In this document: in pieces, positions 38,201 to 50,175 of the stretch | Layout of the letters: every line of letters begins with the position of its first letter | Position numbering within the stretch: the first letter of the stretch is position 1 | Source: Numida meleagris | Lineage: Eukaryota > Chordata > Aves > Galliformes > Numididae | Length of the DNA stretch: 64,000 bases | Direction: 5' to 3' | NCBI RefSeq assembly: GCF_002078875.1 | Contig: NC_034410.1 | Coordinates: 98,768,871 to 98,832,870, forward strand | Program-made: the position numbers and the translations under genes | The notes under the pieces: model-generated | Databases searched by the model: none | What the model was told of the DNA's origin: nothing | What the model saw: the letters and a program-made list of their open reading frames with translations, nothing else

Positions 38201-41200
38201 CACCATGGGACCTGCCACTGCTGCAAGGCCAGGATCCTTAATGGAAGCACTTAGCCTTTCTCCACACGTGCTGACTCTGGGAACTGCTCTGACCAACCTA
38301 AGCTGGGAGGGGAGTCAACTGGTCCCACTGCCTTTACCAGAATCACACAGCCCAGCATCAGATTTGTGCTCCTCCTTTGACCTCCTCACATCCTTAGCTG
38401 TTTCTCTTTTTTTTCTATTTCTCCTCCTTCTCTGCTTGAGAAACATCTGGGTCTGCCATCTTCTGCAGTGCTCCTGTAACTCTGCAACCAAAAATATCAG
38501 CCAAAAGCAATATCATCAACAGTTGTGGTGCTGGTGCAAAGTAGTTACATTTCAGACGAGGGAGGCAATGTGTGAGTCCTGTTCTTCTCTGATGGAAAAG
38601 TTGTAAGTAAGAGTAAGCACCAGAAGAACTTCAGTGTCCAGTTCTGTGTATGCTGTTAGTTTATGTATGTCTTTGTTTAGAAGGTAAGTAGATGGAAATT
38701 AGTTTGGATGACTGAAAACATAAAACAATGCCATATTTAACACAGTCAAAGAGACTTCCAGTCTGAGGAAGAGGAATGGATACAGGAGATATTCCTTCTA
38801 TATTTGTCATGACATATCATGAAGGTTTTGTGTTAGTCATGGACCTGAGAAAGCTGGAAAAACATGTATTAACTACTTAGTGCTGTATGACATCAGGATA
38901 ACTTTTTTAGCTTTCCAGGCTTGTTTATTCCCTCCAAATAAACCAAACATTTCTCCCTTTCTCCTCCTTATCTAAATCGTTCTTATTCTTAAGCAGTTCA
39001 CACTCATTGATATTTAACAGTTCTGACAGAGCACTGAGTCTTTTTGCCTCTAGCCCAAATCCAGCTCAGCCCAAATAATTTGGTGTTGGTGATGTTTTCT
39101 TGGGCTGATATTTTTTTTTCCCGTGATCTTTAATGACTTTGCTACTGGATGAGATCAGTTCTGAATTCTGCTTTCATTATCATAACCTTGTTTCCACTAT
39201 TTCAACAAATGTTCCTATTCAATAGTGAGATCAAAATTGAAGGTGTTAACAGGCTAAAAATGTTCTAATCTCCTTAAAGGACTGAAATGTGCAAAACTGA
39301 ATACTCTACAATTTCCTGTTATTTAAAAAGTGAAAGTTTGTAGCTACCAGCAAGTGTGTAGAAAACCCCATTAACACTGAACAGAATCTCGTGTACAGAG
39401 CTGCTCAACTCGTTCACTGTATGAAGCTCTCCACCTTTATGTCTTTAAGCATACAATTCCCAATATACATTAAATTGTTTAGAAAAACATCCATAAATTA
39501 ACTGCTACTTGAAAAAAATATCCTACAAATTCTGAATTTAAGCCCCTCTCTGCCATGGTGTTGATTTCATATTGCATGTACTATGGAAGAGACGTGAGGA
39601 GGAAAGTGTAAAAAATCATTTCTGTCATGTAGCAGTGTAGACAGGGTGAAGGCTGCTATTAGGAAGTTTGCCTTTGTGTTTTGTTAAATGAAGGACCACT
39701 GTAATTTGGTAACCCCTCTGCCCATTCTCACACTAGAAGATCACTCATTTAAAAAAAAAAAAATTGTCTAACCTTGTTAAGCAAACGAACTGGACATCAA
39801 GTAAGTAGTTCACAAACCGAGAGTTTCTTCTGTTAACTGCATATTGAACAAATCCGCCTTGAACGTAAAATATGACTGAAATGGAAGGCATCGTACCAAT
39901 GTTATGGGACCAGATGGTATACGTTCTCTGTAAATCAAATTGATATCTCATCTGAGAATGAGGAATCTGTTCTTTCTGATAGGTCAGTCAGTCATAAGAA
40001 AGTTTTTATACTCTTGTGGATCAGTCGTTCCTTAGGAGTGTGTCTGTAACAACATTATCATAATCTGCAATACAAATAGGAAACAAGCACAGGAGCAGCT
40101 CCCACCTAGTGAATATTAACAAATTCACCAAAATGTTTTCAATTGCTTTTATAATGCATTATTACACACTCAAAGGTCAAAAAAATACCCAAGATAAAGC
40201 TGAATGTGTAATTGTAGGCTTTTCTTCATTTGATACCATATGTGCCTGGGATGAAGGATCCACATGCTTTCAGCACTCTTCGTTTCTTCTCTGGGACATC
40301 TCACTTGTGTTCAGTTTCCCCTTTCCGTTGGTTTCTGTAAACACTGCTGCTCCCCTGAGCACCAGCACCACACACCCCACAGGGGTCAAAAATCCAGAAG
40401 GCAGGAATATAATGATACAAGATACAAGACTTTGAAGTTTTCATCATGTACCTCCGGCACTTGGCATTGGGAAATGGGATTCGTCTTTCTTCTCTCACTC
40501 CCTGCATGGTTTGAATCAAACAAGGATGTCACACAGTCTCAGGAGTTTCAGAAAACTGATAGGAAGGAAAAGGGAAAATGAGAGGGTAGTAGTGATATGG
40601 GGAAGAAATAGTGAAAAAATTAGTAAAGAAATGGCATGCAAAAACCATCAACATCAAGAAATATATATTAAAAAAAGGACAAGGGGGAGACAGACACAGA
40701 GAGTCAGACAGGGTCAGTAATAAGGTGCGCAGTATTATTATTACTATTCTGTCACTAGACAGTACTTGTGTGCCTTCTACCAGAGGTGCAAACATTGGTA
40801 CAGCTCATTTGGTGGGGTGGCATGATGGCTTTAACTTCTCTTCTGCTGATGCAGTGGCACCTAGGGTTGTGCCACCAAGCTCCATCACCTGTGCTCTGCT
40901 CCTCCTCCTTTGTCTCTACTGTTCTGTGGATGCTTGAAAATACAGAATTGAGTAAATGATGCAAAAACATGACTAAGTCACATGTAAATTTGTGCTGGGA
41001 AATTTGCCAGGTTGCTATGGGTAACACACTCCGCAAGGAGCATCTGCTCAATGACTGTCCTCTGTTCCAGCACATTCACTTGTACTCTATAGAGAGATGG
41101 ACAGCCCTTGCTGACGTGTGGGAATATGCCAACAGGCTCGGTGATTCCCTTTCACAAATACTGGACATTTTGTATCTTCGTTTTCTCTTGCCAGCTCTGC

Positions 41201-41214
41201 ATGAAATATCCAAC

Positions 41215-41242
41215 CCCATGTGATATTTGAATATCACATGGG
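41215..41242. repeat. Perfect inverted repeat, 13-bp arms, 2-base spacer
   Basis: cccatgtgatatt (41215-41227), spacer tg, then aatatcacatggg (41230-41242). Confidence 0.97.
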
Positions 41243-41470
41243 AAAACTATGTCCTCATATGATGACAACTTCTGCAAGACTAAGGCGGAATTTGAATACA
41301 TGGCAATGTATTCATATCAGGGTATAATACTATGATGTTCATATCATTGTAACTCATACAGACTTTATAAACACCACAAATGCACAAGAACACTCTGATT
41401 CTTCAATAAATATTTTAAAGCTAGTCACCACTTTCAACACTTTATCTCCAGTGGCTCACTCACGTATGGC

Positions 41471-41540
41471 TGTAGAATATGGCACTTGTCATTCTACAGT
41501 CCCACTATGCAGGATGGGCTTGTTCTAAACCAACAAGCCC
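41471..41540. repeat. Two adjacent short hairpins
   Basis: tgtagaat (41471-41478) pairs with attctaca (41491-41498). gggcttgtt (41516-41524) pairs with aacaagccc (41532-41540). Confidence 0.9.
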
Positions 41541-41994
41541 GTTCTACAAAGGTCTCTTTTTCCCTACAGATATCCTCGCAATGAAAACAGTCTGGAAACA
41601 GCCCGCTAGTTCAACAGTTCCACGGTAACCACAGTCTGCTGCATCAGATAAAAAAAAGCAAATCTACTTCAAAGCCTGAATATTAATCTCAGTTAGCTGG
41701 GTACAGGGTAACTTCATAGGAAGAGCATTAAATTCAGACACAGAATCAGGACATTTTTGCCTCCTGGTTACACTTTTTCTGCAGAAAGGTATTTTCCAGT
41801 AGACTGAAAAAACACTTCCTTTTGGCAAAGTGACATGATATATACCAGCCCACAGACATTTTAAAATTTTATTTCCACAGAAATCATTTTGCTGAACACT
41901 GTGCCATCAGGTTAGCATCTCACAAATGGTTTATGAAAGCACAGAGGTGGAAGACGGGTGGTGCAGGGATTGCTTTTGTTTCTTTCTAGTAGGT

Positions 41995-42147
41995 CACGGG
42001 CGTCCAACATTTTGGCTTGCCTGGGCTGCATGGAGCAAAGAGGAATTGCCTTGGGCCACATGGAAAGTAATGCCTCCTATTTATTTCCATGGAAACTGCA
42101 TCAGACACAAAGAGCACAGTAACACTATTGGATAGAGCATATTCTCA
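41995..42147. mobile_element. Composite hAT/mariner element, copy A (left-end fragment)
   Basis: Starts cacgggcgtccaacattttggcttgcc in pieces recognisable as the hAT-Charlie-type end (consensus near caggcatgtccaacc). It passes through ttgggccaca into mariner sequence at 42063 (aaagtaatgcctcctattta), and breaks off near 42147. Compared with copy B about 15 bases at the hAT/mariner junction, including the mariner tip, are deleted. Confidence 0.82.
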
Positions 42148-43594
42148 TTCTGCGTAAAGACATACTCTACTGTAGGCAATAGTATTTGCATTTTGTGCTT
42201 TTGAGGAATTTGCCTATAACACATCAAAATGTCTCGTGCTGCACAATTTCAACACTGAAAAACTAAATGAAAGTACTAATGGACAGTTTATGTATTGCAC
42301 TGTGATTTTCAAATGTCTATTTAAAGTAGGCCATGAAATCTTCATTTTATTTAAGTAGTAGAGTATATGATGTAGGAAAAACTGCAGATTCAATGATTAC
42401 AAAACATCCCTTTCATTCTCTAACACGCACAATATTGTTCTGTCCTTCTCCCAGCTCTGTAAATTCTACGACCTACCACAGTGGTTTCCACTAGTAAAAT
42501 GAAGTAAATCAAAGCTATTTTTTCATCTGATACAAAATGAACAGTTAACCTTCTAACATAAATAAGTATTGGAATGTTCACAATTTTAACCATAGAGAAG
42601 TTTCTTACTGTTTACATTGATATAGCAGATGTTGTTTTGATATATGTATATTTTCACAAGATTTTTTTTTAATCTTTAAGAAATAAAAAAAGATCTGAAT
42701 CTTAATTTTTAATTCTTATGTAAATGATTAATAAGATTAGACACAACTGTAGGCTTCAGAACTACGTACATAAGTACCTTTTTTTTTTAATATTACGGAT
42801 GATTTTCGCATTAGGGCAATCTACACATTGTTTAGCATTATCACTACAGCCTCCAGGACTGTTTGAGATTACACAGGGAATGAAAGTATTTGTCATGGTC
42901 ATTGCTTTATTCAGTGCTGTAGCCATACATCTGTATAGAATTTCCTGACTAAACAACTGATTTTACAGAGGAAGATCAAATATACAATATAATATACTCT
43001 CTCAAAAATGTTGTTAAAACATATACCAGGAAAATACAATAATGGATGATACTCAGGATAGAGAATGTAATTGAGGAGTAAGTAGAGAAAAATTTTTAAC
43101 AGACTGTTAATGCAAGAGAAAACCCAACATAGTGTAGCTTTCACAGCCCTTGTTAGTACAGCTGTGGAACAGGAACAAGTGAAATGTAATTACATAGAAG
43201 GAAATTGAGTAAATATATGATTTCCTACTACATTTATTAAGTTCAAAGAGAAACTGGTAATTGTTTTAGTAAGACATGAATTTCATTGCTTTCATTTTTT
43301 CTTTTTTCAATAGCACTAAAGTATTGTTTCTTGACTGTGACAATTAATAAACACAATAAATGCTTGATTTCTACTCCAGTTAGGAATTAAAAAAAAACAG
43401 AATTCCAGTAACTGCCTAAAAAATGAAACTGCAGACAAGGTCTGAGAAGAATGGCTGGAAACACAGAGCAATTAACAAAAATGGAAGAAAAACAAAAAGA
43501 ACAGACACCTTTCACTAAACAGCTGTAAAGTCATGCAATCATAATAGAGCTGAAAAAAAAAAAAGCAACTCATCTACAATCATACAGAAAACAC

Positions 43595-43629
<35 letters not shown>

Positions 43630-44448
43630 CAACCAAAAAAAAAAAAAAAACACAAAAAAAAAAAAAAAAAAAACATAACACAAAAGACCAGAGGACCACG
43701 AGAAGAGAGTTCTTAACTGTAACTTCACTTCTAACCAAACAAGCCACAAAACACCGAAAACAAAAACAAACAAAAAAAGCAACAGCACTTTAAAAAAGAG
43801 CCCCTAATTAAGGCCAATTAATAAACAGAGCTGTCTCAGGATAACAGAAGACACTTGGTGCAAAAGCTGAAACCAATTGCTCACCTACCCTTAAATAGTG
43901 GACTGGCAAGAAGGCTACTTAGCATTTGTAAATGCTTCTTTGTAGTTATGGTCTGTGAAAGGTAGGGTTGCTGCTATCTTCCCAGATTTGTATCTTTGAC
44001 AAGCTTGTTGTGAGGTTGTTTTTTTTTCCATTTAGGTCATTATAGGTATTGAGTAGGACCCAAGCTATCACTGACCCTTAGGAAACACTGCCTTTTATGA
44101 GTCTCTAAGAAAACAGCATGCTGCTGATAACAAATCTCAGCTCTTCCAAGCTGGCATCTTATTCCATTTTGCTGGCCAATGACTGCTAGTATAAATATAG
44201 TAGGATTTTCTTGTTCTTGGAGATCCAAATGGTTTCAGTCAAGACTGTCCTAACCAAGCATAGAAAAGAGGATGGCTTTGGAAAATACTAACTTTTTAAG
44301 TTTTCTGTATGAAGTGTAATGTGGATAGGCTTGTTTTTTGGGGGAAAGCTATTAAGTCCCAGGCTTCTGTGAAACTCAAAAACACAATGTCTCTGTGATG
44401 GTTATAAGTCTCCTTCCATGCACTGTGAAATGCTAGACTGCTACTAGG
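42148..44448. other. Intergenic with A-rich tract
   Basis: AT-rich unique DNA. It includes the A-rich low-complexity block at 43596-43673 and no recognised gene. Confidence 0.6.
43596..43673. repeat. A-rich low-complexity tract
   Basis: Three long A runs (the first is 32 bases) separated by cccaacc and cac. It may be an expanded simple repeat. Its length in an assembly is unreliable. Confidence 0.95.
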
Positions 44449-45847
44449 CAAGGCATGGGTGTTCAATGTTTTGGCTTGCCTGAGCCACATGGAACGAAGA
44501 GGAATTGTATTGGGCTGCATATATGTAGGTTGCTTGGAAAGCAATGCTTCTGACTTATTTCCATGGAAACAGCAACAGATACAGAGAGCACAGTAACGCT
44601 ATTTGATAGAGCACATTAGCAGCTACAGAACTGTTTTTCATCAGTCACCACCATTAGTTATGCGTTTTTTGCCAGTGATGGACCAGAGCCTGTATGCTGT
44701 GCTTGTGAAAAATCTGCACCAGTGGAGGTGACCTGCTGTTGTCACTGCTGAAACGCACCACTTGCATCTGCTGTTTGGTCTCCATAAACGTGGAGCAAGA
44801 GCCAATGAATGTCAATGGGAGTTTTTTTTTTTCTGTGTGGAGGAATTCCTCAAGATAGCTTTTCTTCATCCATATATCTATATCAGATGACATTTCGTCA
44901 GACTGTCCCTCTGTTGCCATCTGTCACATAGCAACAAAATGTTATGGAACGCTGGTGGGAAGGTTCAGCCTCTACTGCCATACCACCAACATCTGCCTCT
45001 GACGTCAGGGGCAAATATAATAAAATAGCAGGCATTACTTTCAGTGCAGCACTCATAAAATGTATCATATAGTTAATGTACACAAGTAACAAAATTTAAT
45101 TTTGAATGTTTTTAATTATCAACTTAAAAATGCAACAAAAACATAAAAGCAGTGTTATGTTGGACCTTGTTTTTGTGAAATTAATGCATTGGACTAGTTC
45201 ACTGGAAGTGGTTGCAACTTTTTGTGAGGTCTCAAGGTGTTTATCAAGTGTTTTTGAAATTTTACTTTTCCTGTACTTCAGTCTTGAAAACAGTTGTTCA
45301 TGTATGGATAGATTGTCAAAGAGAGATGACATGAACACAGTGTGATTGTGAAGCAAGGGATATTTTTCACTGGTAAGAGATCTTAGAAGAGTCTGGTAAT
45401 GTGATATGATTCTTTCTGAGTTGAATATATGATTGCAACTCCATATATCCCGTTTGAAAATTTGCAGATAATGGATTTATCTTGACAGAAAATAGAGTCA
45501 CAAATACCTCAACACATTGGTGACTGTTTCAGAAATCTTGAAACTACTTCTAAAATTATCAAAAGGGAAGGAACGACTGCATATTTTTTGCTGCTCACAG
45601 GACCGTGTCTAGTCTGCATACAATTATTTGCCATAATTTGAGTTAGCACTGCACTGAACCCTCCCTGCGTTCTGGTTTCAACCCAGACTGTGTCAATTGC
45701 CCACCGATATTTGGTTGTGGCTGAGAGACAAGCATGTGCCTGGGACTGGGCTGGGCCTCTTGGCAGGGAAGAGCTGCTGCTGTGATGGTGCAGGGCAGGT
45801 GGCAGCCACAGAACAGGCTGGGCCAGGCTGCAGGTTGGATATTCCTG
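44449..45847. mobile_element. Composite hAT/mariner element, copy B (near full length)
   Basis: The left end caaggcatgggtgttcaatg continues with ttttggcttgcctgagccac. The right end ggttggatattcctg is its inverted counterpart (reverse complement caggaatatccaacc). These are hAT-Charlie-type terminal repeats. A mariner remnant occupies 44526-45054 inside the left part, and hAT interior sequence follows to the right end. I could not see a convincing 8-bp target duplication: ctactagg on the left, gccaaagg on the right. The element has no intact transposase frame. The nested form resembles what I remember being called Charlie-Galluhop in chicken. Confidence 0.85.
44526..45054 (-). mobile_element. 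Mariner remnant nested in hAT copy B
   Basis: Left end taggttgcttggaaagcaat; the right end reads back as gtgctgcactgaaagtaatg. The minus-strand frame at 44654-44920 retains the mariner-transposase-like HKHSIQALVHHWQK near its end. It is broken and non-autonomous. Confidence 0.85.
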
Positions 45848-46571
45848 GCCAAAGGGCTGCTAAACAGGAGGGCAAAGTGCTAGGGCTCACACGTGTTGAC
45901 ATCGCCACTAATAGGAGTGTGTGTGTATGCGCAGCTAGAAGATGTGTTCTTGGCCTTTATTTGCTAGGGTTCTCCCTAGCTTTTGCAAGAGTTCCTAGAA
46001 AAATCCACAGCAATTTTCCCCTGTTGTGATTTTAAAAAAAAAAAAAATGTCTTTAATCTTGGGTTTATATGAGTGTCTCCTTTGGAAGGGAAAGAGTTGT
46101 TTTCTTGGCAGGAAGGGCAGAGAAGCTAATCCTCTAACATCCGTGAAGTCGAGGGGTAAAGCAGTTCAGAATGCCCTCTGGCCTCCATGTGAATTGCTAC
46201 TTGACACTAGAGTCCCTTGTTTTCCTTGGACACATGTTGCCACCAGCAGCTAATGGAAAAGGAAATGATATTCCCATCAAGCATCTCAAAGATGCTGTTG
46301 GAGTCTCTTGCTATTTCTGCTCTATAACACTTCCTCCTCTCTGTGCTTCATGGAGCTGTTGAGGAAGAGGGCACAGCATCCCCTCTTGTAATGGCACTCA
46401 GAGCTTTCCCCTTCCTCTAGTTATCATGTATTCATTAGTCCAGGACCATAGGGCCCAAAGAGAGAATAGATTTACACCAAAGTAAACTTAAAAAGCAAAA
46501 TTATAAACCATTTTTCTTCTTTATGAACTTGCCATGACTTGTACTCAAGATATTTTCATTTCCTAAAATGT
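45848..46571. other. Unique sequence between two composite elements
   Basis: About 720 bases with no recognised gene or repeat. The open frames crossing this region are short and have no domains. Confidence 0.55.
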
Positions 46572-46647
46572 AGAATGTGTGTGTCCAACCTTTTGGCTTG
46601 CCCAGGCCACATTTAGTGAATAGAAATTGTCTTGGAGGGCATATACA

Positions 46648-47151
46648 TAGGTTGCTCCAGATGTAATACCCCCTATTTATTTCCATGGAATTGACAACAG
46701 ATACAAAGAGCACAATAACACTACGTGATAGAGCAAATTCTCAGCTACAAAATACTATTTTTCAATGTAGTCACCACAATTAGCTATGCATTTTTACCAG
46801 TGATGAACAAAAGCCTGCATGCTGTGCTCACAACAATCTGACCTACTGTCACCACTGCTGAAACACACTACCCACTGCCTCACTGTGCTCACATTCACTG
46901 TTTGGTCTCAATAAAAATTAAGAAAGCATTGATGAATGTCAATGGGTGCAATTTTTCCACGGGTAGGAATTCAGTGACATACCTTTACTTTGTACCTACT
47001 TCCATGTCAGATGCCATTTTGTCAGAGTGCCCCTGTGCTGCTATCTGTCACATGGCAACAGAATACTGGTGAGAAGGTTTAACCTCTACTACCATGCTAC
47101 TCTGATGTTAAGGGCCAACATAATAAAACAGGAGGCATTTGGAGCAGCCCA
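46648..47151 (-). mobile_element. Mariner remnant nested in hAT copy C
   Basis: Begins taggttgctccagatgtaat and ends ggaggcatttggagcagccc, whose reverse complement has lost a few bases of the terminal repeat. The body follows copy B and the stand-alone copy, including the tgcatgctgtgctcac block. No intact frame remains. Confidence 0.84.
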
Positions 47152-47488
47152 CGCAAAATTTATGATATTTTTTATAGATAAGTAACAAAATGTTTTAATT
47201 TAAAATACTTAAAACATTTTTTTAAAAAAGAGAAGAACTAAAATATAAAACTAGTGCGATATTTGATCTTGTTTTTGCGGAACTAACACACCAGTCTCTT
47301 TTGACAGCAGTGGTTGCAATTCTTAGTGAGGTCTCAGGGTGTTCAGACATTTTTGATGACATTTTACTCTTCCTGTACTTCATCCTTGACAATAATTGTT
47401 CAAAATACGTGTGCTGCCAAAAAGCAATGACGTGAATAAGGTGGGATTATGAAGCGAAGGATATTTTTCTCCCCTAAGATAGGGATTT

Positions 47489-48390
47489 GTGCTCATGAAA
47501 GGCAGGTCCTGCTTGACCAACCTCATCTCCTTCTATGACCGAGTGACCCGCCTGGTGGATGAGAGAAAGGCTGTTGATGTGGTCTACCTAGACTTCAGCA
47601 AAGCCTTTGACACTGTTTCCCATGGTGTTCTCCTGGAGAAGTTGGCAGCCCATGGCTTGGTCAGGTACACACGTTGCTGGGTAAAGAACTGGCTGGATGG
47701 CTGGGCCAAGAGAGTTGAGCTAAATCCAGTCACAAGTGGTGTTCCCCAGGGGTCGGTACTGGGGCCTGTCCTATTTAATATCTTTACTGATGATCTGGAT
47801 GAGGGCACTGAGTGCACCCTCAAAAAGTCTGCAGATGACACCAAGTTGGTAGGAAGTGTCGATCTGTCTGGGGGTAGGAAGGCCTTACAGCAGGATCTGG
47901 ACAGGCTGGATAGCTGGGCTGAGGCCAGCAGAATGAGGTTCAACAAGACCAAGAGCTGGGTTCTTGCATTGGCCACAACAACTCCAGGCAACACTACAGG
48001 CTTGGGGCAGAGTGGCTGAAAGACTGTGTAGAAGAAACGGACCTGGGGATATTGGTCAACGCTCCGTTGAAAATGAGCCAGTAGTGTGCCAAGGTGTCCA
48101 TGAAGGCCAATGGCATCCCGGCTTGTATAGAAATAATGCTGCTGGAAGGAGCAGGGAAGTGATTATCCCTCTGTACTCAGCCCTGGTGAGGCCACACCTC
48201 GAGTACTGTGTTCAGTTTTGGGCCCCTCACTACAAGAAAGACACTGAGGCCCTGGCGCATGTTCAGAGAAGGGCAATGAAGCTGATGAGGGGTCTGGAGC
48301 ACAAGTCTTATGAAGAGTGGCTGAGGGAACTGGAGAATAGGAGGCTCAGGAGAGACCCTATTGCTCTCGACAACTATCTGAAATGAGGTT
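47489..48390 (+). pseudogene. CR1 reverse transcriptase remnant (partial, frameshifted)
   Basis: The non-LTR reverse transcriptase copies element RNA at the chromosomal target; here only part of it is left. The first frame (47489-48019) contains [13 protein letters not shown] with the first catalytic Asp, [14 protein letters not shown] and ADDTKL with the catalytic Asp pair. The frame is then lost near 48010-48040. A second frame (to 48386) continues with [20 protein letters not shown] and [15 protein letters not shown]. The N-terminal part with the endonuclease is missing, and the copy is not active. Confidence 0.92.
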
Positions 48391-48404
48391 GTGGTGAGGT
48401 GGGG

Positions 48405-48848
48405 GTCACAGATTCACAGAATGTCAGGAATTGGAAAAGACCTCAAAAGATGACCTAGTCCAATCCCCCCGCCAGAGCAGGAGCACCTAGGTTAGGTCAC
48501 CCAGGAACACATCCAGGTAGGTTTTGAATGTCTCCAGAAAAGGAGACCCCACAACCTCTCTGGGCAGCCCATTCCAGTGTTCTGTTACTCTTACTGTGAA
48601 GTTTTTTCTCATATTTATGTGGAACCTCCTAACCTCCTATGTTCCAGCTTGCAACCATTGCCTCTTGTCCTGTCATTGGATGTCACTGAGAAGAACCTGG
48701 CTCCAACCTCCTGACACTCACCCTTTACATATTTTCAAACATTAATGAGGTCACCTCTCAGTCTCCTCCAAGCTAGAGACCCAGCTCCCTCAGCCTTTCC
48801 TCATAAGAGAGATGCTCCACTCCCTTAATCATCTTTGTGGCTCATCTT
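48405..48848 (-). mobile_element. CR1 LINE fragment, inverted, inside another CR1
   Basis: Opens with agattcacagaatgtcagga, runs through ggttttgaatgtctccagaa, ctctgggcagcccattccag and cctcataagagagatgctcc. These are CR1 minus-strand sequences of a different subfamily from the host copy. The host CR1 continues on both sides, and gggtca occurs at both borders as a possible short target duplication. Confidence 0.88.
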
Positions 48849-49302
48849 TGAGGGTCATCCTCTTCTCCTGTGTAACTAGTGACAGCACTAAAGGGAATGG
48901 CTTCAAGTTGCGCCAGGGAGATTCAGGTTGGACATTAGGAAAAGCTACTTCTCTGAAAGAGTGGTCAGGCGCTGGTGCAGGCTGCCCAGGGAGGTGGTGG
49001 AGTCACCATCCCTGGAGGTGTTCAAGAAAAGTTTAGATGTTGTACTGAGGGACACGGTTTAGTGGGAACTATTGGTGATACGTGGATGGTTGGACTGGAT
49101 GATCTTGGAGGTCTTTTCCAACCTTGGTGATTCTGTGATTATGAAAGTCTGGCAAAGAGACATGATCAGATTTTGGAGTTGAATGTCTGACTGCATCTCC
49201 ATTCACTCCATTTGAAAAATTGCAGGTCATTTATATCAGCTGAAAATGGTCTCATAAATGTAAATTGGATTAATTCTTTTTTGGCAATCTTGAAACCCTA
49301 AG

Positions 49303-50175
49303 CTGTGGAGTGCAGTTGATACACTGAAGGGACAGGACGTCATCCAGAGGGATCTAGACAGGCTTGAGCAGTGGGCCCAGGTGACCCTCATGAGGTTCAA
49401 CAGATCTAAATGCAAGGTCTTGCACCAGGGTTGAAGCAACCCGCACTACCAATATAAGCTGACAGATGGAAGGATTGAGCACAGCCCTGCTAAAAATGAC
49501 CTGGAGATACTGATGAGTGGCAAGCTGGACACAAGACAGTAATGTGCCCTCGCAGCCCAGAAAGCCAACTGTATACTGGGCTGCATCAAAAGCAGTGTGG
49601 CCAGCAGGGCAAGGGAAATGATTCTGCCCCTCTACTGTGCAGGTGAGACCTCACCTGGAGTACTGCGTCCAGGACTTCATGTGGAGTCCTCAGTACAGGA
49701 GAGACATGGACCTGTTGGAGCATGTCCAGAGGAGGACCACAAATATGATCCAAGGAGTGCAACACCTCTCCTACGAGGTGAGACAGAACTGGGGCTGTTC
49801 AGCCTGGAGAAGAGAAGGCTCTGGGGAGACCTGATAGTGGTCTTTCAGTATCTAAAGGGGGGATTATAAGAAAGAAAGGGACAGACTCTTTAGCAAGGTC
49901 TGTAGTGATACGACAAGGGGCAATGGTTTCAAATTTAAAAAGAGGAAATTTAGGTTGGGTATAAGGAAAAAGTATTTTACAGTGAGAGTGGTGAGGCGCT
50001 GGAACACATTGCCACCAGGAAGGTGGTGGATGCCCCGTCCCTGGAGATTTTTAAGGCCAGGCTGGAGGGGGCTCTGAGCACCTTATTGAGCTGTGGATGT
50101 CCCTGTTCATTGCAGAGGAGTTTGACTAGATGACCTTTAAAGGTCCCTTCCGATTCTAAGGATTCTATGATTCTA
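49303..50175 (+). mobile_element. CR1 LINE 3' part, second insertion in hAT copy C
   Basis: Begins within the reverse transcriptase (gacgtcatccagagggatct, atgaggttcaacagatctaa) and ends with aaggtcccttccgattctaa and gattctatgattctatttt. Coding remnants in three frames show numerous shifts. The flanking hAT sequence is contiguous in copy B. Confidence 0.93.

Larger units (their letters stand above)
28986..41994. other. Intergenic, long gene-free stretch
   Basis: About 13 kb of AT-rich sequence. I found no exon with domain support and no transposon that I can name. It holds perfect short hairpins at 32247-32293, 41215-41242 and 41471-41540 and a T-run near 35024-35039. The 115-codon open frame at 31286-31633 has no family resemblance. 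Confidence 0.6.
47481..49141 (+). mobile_element. CR1 LINE with reverse transcriptase remnant, inserted in hAT copy C
   Basis: A forward CR1 running from the middle of the reverse transcriptase to the 3' end (gatgatcttggaggtctttt, ccaaccttggtgattctgtg). It is itself split by an inverted CR1 at 48405-48848. The reading resumes at ctcttctcctgtgtaactag. The hAT sequence that flanks it on both sides is contiguous in copy B, so it inserted after the composite element did. Confidence 0.92.

Noticed and set aside
44441..45855. 8-bp target duplication of hAT copy B
   Set aside because: ctactagg and gccaaagg do not agree well enough to claim it.
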